Positions 23,429 to 32,874 of a DNA stretch of 64,000 nucleotides are shown piece after piece (position 1 is the stretch's first letter; each line of letters starts with the position of its first letter). Made by a program: the position numbers and the translations under genes. The stretch is from Tetraselmis striata. Taxonomy: Eukaryota; Chlorophyta; Chlorodendrophyceae; Chlorodendrales; Chlorodendraceae. The DNA lies in NCBI GenBank assembly GCA_006384855.1, contig VCJN01001829.1, positions 62,001-126,000 on the forward strand, written 5' to 3'. Below the pieces are notes generated by a model, which was not told where the DNA came from, ran no database searches, and saw nothing but the letters and a program-made list of their open reading frames with translations.

Positions 23429-24274
23429 ACCGTCTGCATCGAGCTTGATCCCGTTCCCGGATAATTCAAACATCACCCGATCGATCCGCTGCCACCCACA
23501 CCGATGGACCGTACCACCGCTAATGCCACCATGCGTAAGCCATGTGCGCAGCGCGCCGCTGTCCGGGAGCAGCGCACCCCTTGTGCCCTAGCCGGCGGGG
23601 GTCGTCGGCCCCCGCCGACGTCGCGAGCAATGTTCTGGATATGAACTCCCGCTTGAACTGATTGCCTCGAGCCTTGAGGCTGAGCCCGGGCAACCGGATG
23701 CCGCCCTTCACCGCCGCCAACCCTGCGCTAGAGCGCGAATCTGCAAGCGGCGACGGAGAGGGATGAGGTTGGGCACATGCGACAGTCTCAACCGCTTAGA
23801 TACCGTGGGCGGGAACAAAACAAACAAAGGTGGTGTGCAGTGGTGGTGCAAAGGCGAGAGGCTACGGTGTTTGGACGATGCAAAGATATTGGTTCATTAT
23901 CACATCGCTTACCACATGGCAGCATCATAAGGTACATATGCCCGTAGCTACAGGTACAAATTGTTCTAGTACTCACATATACTAACTCGCAGTATGTCGT
24001 ACTCGTACAATTGTCACACACACCCATTGTGGCGTACGTATGGCCACATATTGTGGCCATACGCGGGCACGAACACTGGGCGGGAAGTGGAAAATGCAGC
24101 GACTACGGTAGCCGGCGGCGGGTAGTAGTGGAGGCGGGTAGTAGTCGCTAGCTAGCGCGTGGCGGCTATATACATGTACGCGGCTATGCGGTGTGAAACG
24201 CACGGAAAAACTACATACGCGTAGCCATTAATCGATGAATGCAGCTGCTACGTGGCATCACGATATATCGAAGA
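23429..24274. other. Non-genic stretch
   Basis: No supported gene. It includes a short near-palindrome around tatggccacatattgtggccata (about 24038-24062). Confidence 0.4.
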
Positions 24275-24332
24275 AAGAATCGGCGACGCGTCGCCAGAAT
24301 CGCGGCTGGTCGCTGGTATAAAATGACCCTTT
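24275..24332 (+). repeat. Solo end of the AGGGTCATTT fold-back family
   Basis: Matches the inner ends of the 22.9-23.4 kb arms (cggcgacg...ggtcgctggtata..atgaccctt) but is followed by unrelated DNA. This marks AGGGTCATTT as the true element terminus. Confidence 0.7.
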
Positions 24333-24337
24333 TTGAA

Positions 24338-24975
24338 AATCATGGTCAAACCCGGCTTTTGCAAAACAAGGTGCAATCCCGAGCAGTGGCAGATTGCAAA
24401 ACATGGTGAAGTCGCAAAACATGATGCAAATAGGGGTATGGGAAATTGCAAAATAAGGCGAACTGAGTACAAAACAGTGCACTCGTGGACGACAGCCGGC
24501 CGCCCTGGCCAGCGGCGGCCCGGTCCGTCGTCGCATCACCACCTCGCGGGCCGACGACAACCGGGGCACCAATCAACGCGCCGCATAGACACGTGACAGG
24601 TGACAGTATGTAGACGATTTGGCAGGTTGAACCAACTACACGCACGCCCATTGGAACCGCCGGTCATGCGACTGGTGGGGCGGATCGGCGATGGGCGCGA
24701 CTGTAAGCCGCTGCCGACATATGATCTCGAGGTATGTTGACAATAGTCGCTACATCGTCCCCTACGAACTATTGGTATCTGCAGCGGCTATGCGAACCCT
24801 TGTCGCCGCGCGCGTATTTAACCTCGATCGGTCGATCCCATGGGCCGGTCGCAACGTCGCGCCGCCCGCATGTTTTGCAATTGTCAAAGAGCGGCACAGT
24901 CGGGAACGCCATGTTATTTTGCAATTTGTCATAGGACCATGTTTGCAAATGCCGAGTTTGACCTTTGTTCTGCTA
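24338..24975. mobile_element. MITE-like element with inverted subterminal TTGCAAAA repeats
   Basis: The left end carries ggtcaaacccggcttttgca and repeated ttgcaaaacatgg words (24340-24475). The right end carries the reverse complement of ggtcaaactcggcatttgca and of the same words (24860-24970). No transposase is encoded. Clustered subterminal words resemble transposase-binding arrays of DNA transposons (inference). Confidence 0.6.
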
Positions 24976-25543
24976 ATAGAGTCAGAATTGTACAATATTT
25001 TGCAAGTTTCCCGATAAATAAACCAGCAGTACCGGTAATAAGCGGAGATCAATAGGCGAAACCGCTTGCGGGCGCCGACGCGGCTGCAAGAAACCGCACT
25101 TTAAAAGACAGTTGTCGCTTTCATTGGCTCATCTTATTACGATGTCACAACTAATGTGCTATGAAAATTAAGGAAGTGCGGTTACCTACCTCCAAAAAGT
25201 CTTATGTGACTTTCTTCTCGGTGCTTTGGCACACGTAAGGCTGCATTTCATTTTCGGCCGTAACCGTAGTCGCAAATAATTGTACGGGTACTAAAAATCC
25301 CGTAGGAACCGCAAATTCGGCACGTTTACGGTTGCGGCCGGCACCGTGAAATTTGACATCCCATTATCTGCCGCAACCGCAGAGTCGGCGGCGATTCGTT
25401 TTGAATATTTTGAAAAGAAAAGGCGCGGGTGGACGGGCAGCTGGTCAGATCTCCCCCCCTCTCCCGCCCCACCAGCACTGGGACGATCATCGTCCTGTGC
25501 GTATCCCAGCGCAGCCCGCTCGGGAAACTCAAACTGCCTCAAC

Positions 25544-25951
25544 ATGCCCATATACTCCAAGCTCGCGTTGGCCGATGGCCACCGTGTAATGGCTGCCATT
25601 GTGGCGGGCATTTCCGCCGTCGCGCTTGTGAAGAAACGGCGCGACAAGGCTCGCGCGCGTCAAGCTCTCGATGCCGAGCGCGGACGGGGACCTGCCCATG
25701 CTGCGACTACTCGGAGGAGGACTCGCGTTCGGTACGTCAGCGCGCAAGGAGGTGCCTCCCCCCGTAGGCGCCCGGAGTTCACGCAGTGGCATCTTGATTA
25801 TGTCGACAACGCTGAGCATCTGGCGGGTGGCGAGGCCGAGATCTTGCCGGAGGAGTTCCGCAACAATTGTAATCCACTTTCCCTGCCCACATCATCAAAT
25901 CTTGCCAAACCACCGGATAGCTGCACCAGAGCGCATCATGCTCGCTCTTAA
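25544..25951 (+). CDS. Arg-rich ORF of the Harbinger-like element (possible transposase N-terminus)
   Basis: From MPIYSKLALADGHR the frame reads a hydrophobic stretch (VMAAIVAGISAVALV), a basic region (KKRRDKARARQ...RRRTRVRY) and an acidic block ending ILPEEFRN. Basic N-termini followed by an FRN-type motif before the nuclease domain occur in Harbinger transposases, so this may be the first exon. The frame then enters the minisatellite. No DDE residues are visible. An in-frame extension upstream to 25346 exists. Confidence 0.4.
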   Translation: MPIYSKLALADGHRVMAAIVAGISAVALVKKRRDKARARQALDAERGRGPAHAATTRRRTRVRYVSAQGGASPRRRPEFTQWHLDYVDNAEHLAGGEAEILPEEFRNNCNPLSLPTSSNLAKPPDSCTRAHHARS

Positions 25952-26700
25952 AACTGATAAAGATGCAGCAGGGCAGCAGCATGCTCGCTCCATAAAGAGA
26001 TCCAGCTGCAGCAAGGCAACAACATGATCGCTGTATAAACTGATACAGCTCCATCAGGGCAGCAACATGCTCGCTGTATAAACTGATACACGTGCAGCAG
26101 GGCAGCAGCATGATCGCTCAAAAAAATGATACAGCTGCGGCAGGGCAGCAGCATGCTCGCTCTATACACGGATCCAGCTGCAGCAAGGCAACAACATTAT
26201 CGCTGCTGTATAAACTGATACAGCTCCATCAGGGCAACAACATGCTCGCTGTATAAACTCTTACAGGTGCAGCACGGCAGCAGCATGATCGCTCAAAAAA
26301 TGGTACAGCTGCGGCAGGGCAGCAGCATGCTCGCTCTATAAACGGATCCAGCTGCAGCAAGGCAGCAACATGATCGCTGTATAAAGTGATACAGCTCCAT
26401 CAGGGCAACAATACGATCGTTGTTTAACCTGATACATGTGCCGCATGGCAGCAGCATGATCGCTCAAAAAAATGATACAGCTGCGGAAGGGCAGCAGCAT
26501 GCTCGCTCTATAAACGGATCCAGCTGTAGCAAGGCAACAACATGATGGCTGTATAAACTGATACAGCTCCATCAGGGCAACAAAATGCTCGCTGTATAAA
26601 CTGATACAGGTGCAGCAGGGCAGCGGCACTATCGCCCAAAAAACAATGATACAGCTGCGGCAGGGCAGCAGCATGCTCGTTCTAAAATCTGATGCAACTG
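25918..26700. repeat. Higher-order minisatellite (about 43-bp monomers in a roughly 174-bp four-monomer unit)
   Basis: About 18 monomers share a core [gc]agcagggcagcagcatg.tcgct. Four monomer types alternate in order: gatacagctccatcaggg, gatacaggtgcagcaggg, gatacagctgcggcaggg and ggatccagctgcagcaagg. The ggatccagctg type recurs roughly every 165-175 bp. Both strands are largely free of stops over long stretches. The array sits in the transposon interior. Confidence 0.92.
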
Positions 26701-26889
26701 AGATACGCCGTGCCGTGATGCAGTAGGGACAGGACAGATGGACAAGAGGCAGCAATTTCAAATATATAGTAATGAGCGAGGGAGGGGTAGCATTTTTACA
26801 ACGTGCGTGACACAACTACATTGACTTAAATGCAGCAGGGGCTGCAATAGCAGGCACGTCGCTGCTGGTAACGCTATTGTTGGCCAAGT

Positions 26890-27288
26890 TCATGGACATA
26901 CTTGTCGGCTCAGAAAGTAATTGCAATGCAAATGCGTGTTGTGGGGTACCTGTGGGAAGCATTGCAGTTGCAGTTTGACAACTTCCAGGGCTGCAAGCCT
27001 TTCCTTTGCAGCTGCAGCTTTTTTCGCAGCCTCAGCTTGCTCTTTGATGTGGACTTGGCTGGTCAGTGACCCTTTCACTCCCAGCAAAGTGTTGGAGATG
27101 AAATGGTCACTTGACGTCTTGTCCACCTCGTCATCCTCTGTAGGCGCTGGTGAGTCTTGGGCCTTGCCACCGGTAGCGGTGCTGGCAGCCACGCCGCCGC
27201 TCTTGCGCTTGGAGGGGCGCTCCTGGTCTTCCTCCTCGGCGTCAACAGCCGCCTCATGGCGAGCTTTCTCGCGCTGAGCGGCGCGCCC
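26890..27288 (-). CDS. Acidic/Lys-rich ORF of the Harbinger-like element (possible Myb/trihelix accessory protein, C-terminal part)
   Basis: The minus frame is open from a stop at 27289 and has no early Met, so it is probably a downstream exon. It reads REKARHEAAVDAEEEDQERP, then a basic SKRKSGG, an acidic EDDEVDK and a long helix EQAEAAKKAAAAKERLAALE. This order resembles the C-terminal tails of Myb/trihelix proteins encoded by Harbinger elements. The DNA-binding domain itself was not found upstream. Orientation opposite to the other ORF fits that layout. Confidence 0.4.
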   Translation of the reverse strand, partial: GRAAQREKARHEAAVDAEEEDQERPSKRKSGGVAASTATGGKAQDSPAPTEDDEVDKTSSDHFISNTLLGVKGSLTSQVHIKEQAEAAKKAAAAKERLAALEVVKLQLQCFPQVPHNTHLHCNYFLSRQVCP

Positions 27289-27932
27289 TTACGGGCGGCC
27301 GTTGCCACCAAGTGGCAGGGAGCCCGGGCGGAGACAGATCGTCATCCAAGCCCGTAGCGCCCAGAAGCGGGGCTCGCGGCCGCGGCGGCGAGGGCGAAAG
27401 GGGGGGGGGGGGTTGTTGGCCATCGCGAAAAGTCGCATGGGAGTGTTAGTTGCAGCCTTAGCACCCAACACGGCACGATGTGGGCGGACGACTGGCGGAG
27501 AAGCCAGGTCAGTGACGTTCGACCGCACCTCCTCAGTCCTGTGAGTTCAAACGTTCAAACGAGCCAAGCATCAGCACGCCATGGCGCCGGGGCTGGTGCC
27601 GGGCCGAGCAGCAAGCAGGCGCCGCCTGGCCACTACGACCCTTTGCGGCCGGCCTGTACATTGTGCTGAACATTTCTATTCTGCGTAAAGTATTACTTCG
27701 ATTTACGGCTCAGTGAACCATATTTAGGGCGGTCGTAAATATTGCGATATTTCGCGACCAGCGAGGCCGGCCGCAAATCCTCGAGCCGCAAATCCGCCAG
27801 TTTACGGTTACGGCTCAATAATGCTGCAACTCCGTGTTAAGCGTTTACGACTACTCGCGAGCCGCAACCGTAAATTCGTACCGGACCCGTACGATTATTT
27901 GCGGTTACGGCCGAAAATGAAATGCAGCCTAA

Positions 27933-28410
27933 TACAATTAAGCGGCCCGCAATCCATACCGTACCCGTTCATACATCATGTCTTGGATACCACTACTAGC
28001 ATCGTACTCGATCTACGCTGGGACGCGCCCGGGGTAGGTACGTGTAGCGAGGTAGTGGGGGGTTGCAGAACAATAATCTATCTGGAAAATAACGCTAGAA
28101 GGGGGCGGGAAACCGACAGAAGGCTGGCAGAACACGACTGGCATGCCCGGCGTATTTATTCAAGTTTTTGAGACCGACGCGCTAGTAGCGACGACTAGCG
28201 ACTTTAGTATATACAAGACGAACCGCCTGCCCTGGACGAACCCGATAAACATTTGCTCGAAGAAAGTGGCCCGTCCAATTGTTCTTGAATCCAACATGTT
28301 TCCGTGTGTTTATCGTATACATTCAAGCCTGGCAGTGCAGGGAGGTTTACAAATGAGAAAAACTGTTCTGCTTTTTATTTTTAAGTCTCGTCACGGAACC
28401 CGTGACTGAT
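27933..28410. other. Non-genic stretch
   Basis: Flanks the transposon. No gene was recognised in either strand. Confidence 0.35.
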
Positions 28411-28414
28411 ACCG

Positions 28415-28517
28415 GTATCCGTGTGAATTACAAAAAGGACAGTTCCCCAGAATTAGAAAATCAACACAGCAAGCCGCCTAAAAGCGGCCCGCATCCCGCA
28501 TAAGGCGGGATGGATGA
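28415..28517 (+). repeat. Double-hairpin repeat, copy 1
   Basis: About 100 bp matching the reverse complement of 36850-36960. It contains two adjacent hairpins: gccgcctaaaagcggc, and catcccgcataaggcgggatg with an 8-bp stem. A conserved 3' neighbour reads ggacagttccccagaattag. Confidence 0.85.
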
Positions 28518-29098
28518 GTGATGCGCGCACGGTTCAGAGTCCGGGCCACGCGAGCACGCGTGTGTGTGGGTGATCCTCGGACGTGCTGTGCAGCTTCAGC
28601 AACGGGATGGCAGACGAATCTGCGCCGTCTGATGAGGCAGCGAGCGCGCTCTCGAGCGGCCACCAAGCTCAGGACCCCGAGGAAATCTCTTGCGAGCAAG
28701 GCCTCCTGGTGAGCCCGGGTGATGCGTTGCTCACCTCACCCACTGTGCCGAACGAAGACCATGCCCGTGTACTCCGACATATCCAGGATGTCTCGAAGAG
28801 GACCCTTCTGTCCGGGCTCTGTGTTGTGCCACGCCGCATCCCGCGCAGCCAACCCCCGTTGTATGTCGCCCAACAGGGAGCGCTCAAACCGATCCACAGC
28901 CGTGGCCCGGGGCACTGAAGTGTACTTGACCCCGTACCGCATAGTCTTGAACTCCAACAGCGTGGACTTCAAGCTCCGGGGATCATAGCTCCCGGTCACG
29001 ACGTTGAACGCCGGAAGGGAGAGCTCTGCGTCCGGCACTAGGTCCTTGAGCTCATCCCTGGGTACGGTGTTGCCGAGAGGCTCTGCCTGCTGGAACAA
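28478..29098 (-). pseudogene. Unrecognised repeat-family protein, copy 2
   Basis: The minus frame 29098-28736 is open: MFQQAEPLGNTVPRDELKDL, AFNVVTGSYDPRSLKSTLLE, VKYTSVPRATAVDRFERSLL, LRDILDMSEYTGMVFVRH. A frameshift then leads to GLTRRPCSQEISSGSLAWW near 28680. It aligns with the plus-strand copy at 22.2-22.8 kb, giving two diverged copies in opposite orientation. No known domain was identified. Confidence 0.6.
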
Positions 29099-29783
29099 GT
29101 CATCACCTCCCGCCGTGACTGATACCGGTACGATTACAGGTACTAGAGCGGTTGTGACTCCCGATCGTGCACTGTATAAATACTAATGATGAAGGGGTTC
29201 TGGTAGTAACTGGTATCTGGTTTTTTTTTCCCGCCTCTGCGACAATCGCCCCCCTGGTATCTGGTAGTAGGTACGAGTACTAAAGATTCACCTCCGCGCA
29301 GCAAGAATATAGTTTAAGCCTGCTTACCGGTGTCACTGCGTATATGCATTTAGCGACTATTACTGTAATTTCTCGCGGGGTCATCCGAATATTGGCTGCG
29401 CCATGGGGCATCAACCTCGGTTTTATGCCGGCGGAACATATGCGGACGGTACGCGAGATGTGAGGACGCGGCTGGTGTGGAAGCAGTACAAGCGACACAG
29501 AGAATGACGACCGTATTTTACAATGCTGCGCAATTACAAATACCGGCTGCACCAGTTGCATTGACGGACGAATACAATTACACCTCCATAATTTCTGTAC
29601 GACGAGTACTGATGTCAGTTGAATATATTGCAATAAACCCCCCGCCCCCTCCGTTTGCTGTAAGCACCCTGTCCAGGTCAGCCTATGGCCACCACTGTAC
29701 TGGTACTTTCCCCATCGTGTTGTCAGGACCCTATATCCACATCATCGCAATATCCAGGAGTACCCGTACCGCCTGCTGTACTG
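29099..29783. other. Non-genic stretch before YR element copy 3
   Basis: Short GTAC/ACCGGT words and poly-T. No gene was recognised. The insertion point of the element is at 29783/29784. Confidence 0.4.
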
Positions 29784-29968
29784 ATCTAAACTAGTTTATG
29801 GGGTTTCCCTCCTTGACCTAACCGCTTTTTAGCTACAAGTGCGGCTCAGTGGTACGGGAACTAGGCATATGTTGTTGCGCCCTTTTTGGGTGCAGCACGA
29901 GTAGACATAAAAGCAGCCAGAACAGCTGAGCCTGCCATCTTCCAGTTTTCGCTGCGTTCCACGCAGCG
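29784..29968 (+). repeat. A1 direct repeat of YR element copy 3
   Basis: Starts atctaaactagtttatgggg and ends with the hairpin CGCTGCGT-tcc-ACGCAGCG. A second hairpin, tgcgccc-ttttt-gggtgca, lies near 29875. Nearly identical to 32690-32874. Confidence 0.93.
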
Positions 29969-30081
29969 ATGTAAAAACTGTCTCGTAACCAGTTGCGAGC
30001 AAGGTCACCCCAGGTTGTTCAAGACCACACCCGGCTCACCACCCGAGTGTGATATTCTTGTCCGTACGTCCGTGCGTTACC

Positions 30082-30957
30082 ACGCCAGATGGAGAAGAAC
30101 CCGTCGCCGAGCCTACGTTGGAGTCGTTGAACGCAAATATGAGGGCCCAGTCTTCATTACTGCGAGAGTTAGCTACAGCTGTGGCACAATTGACGGCTCG
30201 TGATCGCGTTGTTGATGGGGAAGGGGCACATGGCTACGGCTCCGGGCAGCGCTTCGCGGGACAGCCGACAGGCAGCGGGGGAGCCGCAGAGCGCCCCGAC
30301 TTGCTAGAGCTAGCCCAGAGCGGCCGTGTCGGAGCAAAATCCGTGAGTGCCGAGGACGACTACCTCGCGGTGCCAGAGCTACTGCAGCGAGCAGAGTTTG
30401 GTTACGAGGCCGTTCGACCGGTCACCCGGGTGCCTGGACTCTTCCCCTTGAGCACCGACCTAACGAACGACTACCTCAAGCATGATGACCGGCGTCTGCC
30501 GGCCCAAGAGGAATATCTATGGATGTCGTGTTTCGGCGCCCACATGGCCGCACTTTTCGTGGCACTCGATGAACCGCTGCCCTACGTCCTTGCTGCTAGT
30601 CAGGACTTCATCCCCTACCTCGCGAGAGCTCGGAACCACGCCGAGGCCATCGACAAGGCGTTTCGCTTTCGTATGGCCTTCCTACGGAGGCTTAATGAAG
30701 TCAAGCGTGTGCACGGTGACCAAGGTGTTTTGGACGTGCTGCGAGCCCAGCATTTTCAGCCTGCTTCGGAGCATCTGGGTTCCGCGATTTTTGAGGACCT
30801 CATGAAGGACTACGAGCGTCGCGTCTTCGAGGCGACCGTTGCCAACAGCGCAAAGGCAACCGCTACTGCCCGAGTAGCAGCTGCAGCTGCAGGTCGCGGG
30901 CGTGGGCGAGGACGTGGCGGCGGGCGTGGACGTGGCCGCGAAGGTGAGCACGAGTGA
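30082..30957 (+). CDS. Gag-like ORF1 of YR element copy 3 (initiator ATG changed to ACG)
   Basis: The frame equals the minus-strand ORF1 of copies 1 and 2, which begin with ATG-Pro-[Asp/His]-Gly-Glu-Glu. Here that ATG is ACG at 30082. The next in-frame Met is near residue 19. The protein (about 291 residues) has an acidic, probably helical N-terminal third, a conserved central region (EYLWMSCFGAHMAALFVALD, then LARARNHAEAIDKAFRF) and an Arg/Gly tail (RGRGRGRGGGRGRGREGEHE). Arg/Gly tails bind nucleic acid in many capsid-type proteins. I find no protease, RT or zinc knuckle. Use of ACG or an internal start is possible. Confidence 0.75.
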   Translation, partial: TPDGEEPVAEPTLESLNANMRAQSSLLRELATAVAQLTARDRVVDGEGAHGYGSGQRFAGQPTGSGGAAERPDLLELAQSGRVGAKSVSAEDDYLAVPELLQRAEFGYEAVRPVTRVPGLFPLSTDLTNDYLKHDDRRLPAQEEYLWMSCFGAHMAALFVALDEPLPYVLAASQDFIPYLARARNHAEAIDKAFRFRMAFLRRLNEVKRVHGDQGVLDVLRAQHFQPASEHLGSAIFEDLMKDYERRVFEATVANSAKATATARVAAAAAGRGRGRGRGGGRGRGREGEHE

Positions 30958-31051
30958 CGGTGTAGGGCGCCTTTCGCCGGAGCTGCTGGAGCTTTGCGAG
31001 GCCACCTTTCGGTGACCGCCGCAAGACGCACCCTTGCAGCACAACGGCGAG

Positions 31052-32608
31052 ATGAGCGCCCTGTGTCAGGACCCGACCCCCCCACCTTACAGACTTCATT
31101 TACACCTTCCTCGGTGCGCGCGGCGCTTCTTACAGCTACAGCCGAGTGCGGCTCAACCATCCGCACACCTGCACATGGCGGCTCAACCAACCGCCTCCCG
31201 TACCATTCCATCGCTGCGTCCATCGGTTGTTACACTGCGTGTCACAACTGGTTCGCAACGACCAAGTTTCGCGCGTGTACGTTATGCACGGGACAGGCGC
31301 TACGAGCGCGAAGGGCGCGCGGGGCGGCCCTCTTACCTGAACCTAGCCCCGCAAACCCGTACTGAAGCTACTGCAAACCCGTCCAGCAGCTACCGGCCAA
31401 CCGCTGCTGCCGAGTACTTTGCGAACAGTAGTCGTACTGGTGGAACTCTGTCGGTAAAACGACGCACGTACGTAATTGACGAGCCCGCAGCTGTCGCTCC
31501 GTGGGCTGCGTCATTGCGATCCCGGCTGCAGGATGCGTTCGGCTCGGACGAGCTGGGCCAGCGGACGCTCGACCTGCTCTCAAGCTCCCTCAGCGCTCAA
31601 ACACTCAAGAGCTACGCCGGCAGACTGTCTCAGTTCGCGGAGTTCTGCCACGACTCTGAGAACATCATTCCGCTGGAGGCGACTACTGCTACTGTCGTTC
31701 GGTATGTTGCCTGGATCGGGGAGCGAGGGCACATCGCAGCTAAGTCGCTGCAACCCTACCTGTCCGCAATTAACACGTTCTTCGAGCTGCACAACCTCGT
31801 CCCCATCGCCAAGGACAGTCTACACCTAACTTCAGCAAGGCGTGGGCTGATGCTGCGTCAGCGTCGGCTGGACGCTGCCCCTTTGCGTGTCCCTCTGCCT
31901 GCGGATGTAGCCTACCGCTTCGTCACAAAGGCCGAGCTAATTGTGTCTGCTCCTTACCCAGAGTACCACCCCGACTTCCGAGCCCTCTTGGCCTCGGTTG
32001 TCAACTTCATGTTCTTCGCCAGGGGCCTTACTGGCGTCTCCTGTCGAGTGCGAGATGTGCATGTCAACACCTACAACATCACCTTACAAGTGTACCGCGA
32101 GAAGGGTCGCGCTGGCCGACGGGGACCCGACGACCTACGCGTACTTCTCCTTCCGGTGTCCGAGCACCCTCGAGTGGCACGTCTCTTGCACCACTTCATC
32201 GACAACGTCCAATCTGTCCCCCTGGTTACTGTTGGCTTGGCTACATCAAACTTCTGGGCTGTCACTGCGGCCGAGCAGTCAAAACCTTGGACTGCGGCTA
32301 CAATGTCATACTGGCTGTATGCAGCCATCAGTCTAGTCAACGCTGCCCCCCCTGCTGGCACTTCCTGGACTTCACACAGTCTTCGCAAGGGCGCAGCTTC
32401 TGCAGCAAACGCCATCGGAGTGCCATTGTCCCACATTCGCTACCAAGGCGGTTGGGCCACTAACTCTGACGTCGTTCTGGACTACATCGACCCCAACGTT
32501 CTTCCTTCACCTGGCGCATGGTTCTTCTTTGGACACATCGCCCCCCTCCGCCACTTCCAAGTCCAACAGGACTCCGCAGCGGTGGCCTTCCCAGTGCCTC
32601 CTTCATGA
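31052..32608 (+). CDS. Tyrosine recombinase (DIRS/Crypton-type), intact in copy 3
   Basis: The open frame from ATG 31052 gives 518 residues; an in-frame extension to 31034 lacks an ATG. Counted from 31034, the catalytic residues are Arg330 (FFARGLTG), His448 and Arg451 (HSLRKG), Trp474 in the His/Trp position (QGGW), and the Tyr484 nucleophile (DYID). The SAM-like core-binding half (TLKSYAGRLSQFAEFCHDSE) precedes the catalytic half. The N-terminal 130 residues are Pro/Arg-rich. Family enzymes integrate circular DNA by forming a covalent 3'-phosphotyrosine intermediate. It is the only copy here with every box present, so it may be functional and could act on the other copies in trans (inference). 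Confidence 0.88.
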   Translation: MSALCQDPTPPPYRLHLHLPRCARRFLQLQPSAAQPSAHLHMAAQPTASRTIPSLRPSVVTLRVTTGSQRPSFARVRYARDRRYEREGRAGRPSYLNLAPQTRTEATANPSSSYRPTAAAEYFANSSRTGGTLSVKRRTYVIDEPAAVAPWAASLRSRLQDAFGSDELGQRTLDLLSSSLSAQTLKSYAGRLSQFAEFCHDSENIIPLEATTATVVRYVAWIGERGHIAAKSLQPYLSAINTFFELHNLVPIAKDSLHLTSARRGLMLRQRRLDAAPLRVPLPADVAYRFVTKAELIVSAPYPEYHPDFRALLASVVNFMFFARGLTGVSCRVRDVHVNTYNITLQVYREKGRAGRRGPDDLRVLLLPVSEHPRVARLLHHFIDNVQSVPLVTVGLATSNFWAVTAAEQSKPWTAATMSYWLYAAISLVNAAPPAGTSWTSHSLRKGAASAANAIGVPLSHIRYQGGWATNSDVVLDYIDPNVLPSPGAWFFFGHIAPLRHFQVQQDSAAVAFPVPPS

Positions 32609-32689
32609 CTTGGCGCTACCTCTTCTCCGTCAATCCACCGCTCTCTCCGTTCGCTCAAGACTGGCAAAACCAGACTCAACTTTGAAATG

Positions 32690-32874
32690 ATCTAAACTAG
32701 TTTATGGGGTTTCCCTCCTTGACCTAACCGCCTTTTAGCTACAAGTGCTGCTCAGTGGTACGGGAACTAGGCATCTGTTGTTGCGCCCTTTTTGGGTGCA
32801 GCACGAGTAGACATAAAAGCAGCCAGAACAGCTGAGCCTGCCATCTTCCAGTTTTCGCTGCGTTCCACGCAGCG
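32690..32874 (+). repeat. A2 direct repeat of YR element copy 3
   Basis: Second 185-bp A repeat with both hairpins kept. It is directly preceded by B1 and followed after 91 bp by B2. Confidence 0.93.

Larger units (their letters stand above)
25239..27929. mobile_element. PIF/Harbinger-like DNA transposon with TAA target-site duplication
   Basis: The left end ggctgcatttcattttcggc is matched by its exact reverse complement at the right end (27929). The inverted repeats continue with scattered changes for about 55 bp (ccgtaaccg, cgcaaataat, gtacggg). TAA flanks both sides (25236-25238 and 27930-27932), the 3-bp TWA duplication typical of PIF/Harbinger. Inside are an arginine-rich plus-strand ORF, a roughly 780-bp minisatellite and a minus-strand acidic/Lys-rich ORF. 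Harbinger elements normally carry a DDE nuclease and a Myb-like protein in opposite orientation. A complete DDE domain is not visible, so it is probably non-autonomous. Confidence 0.8.

Noticed and set aside
25918..26700. CRISPR-like array of regularly spaced repeats
   Set aside because: The monomers are contiguous and similar throughout, with no unique spacers, and lie in a eukaryotic transposon. It is a minisatellite.
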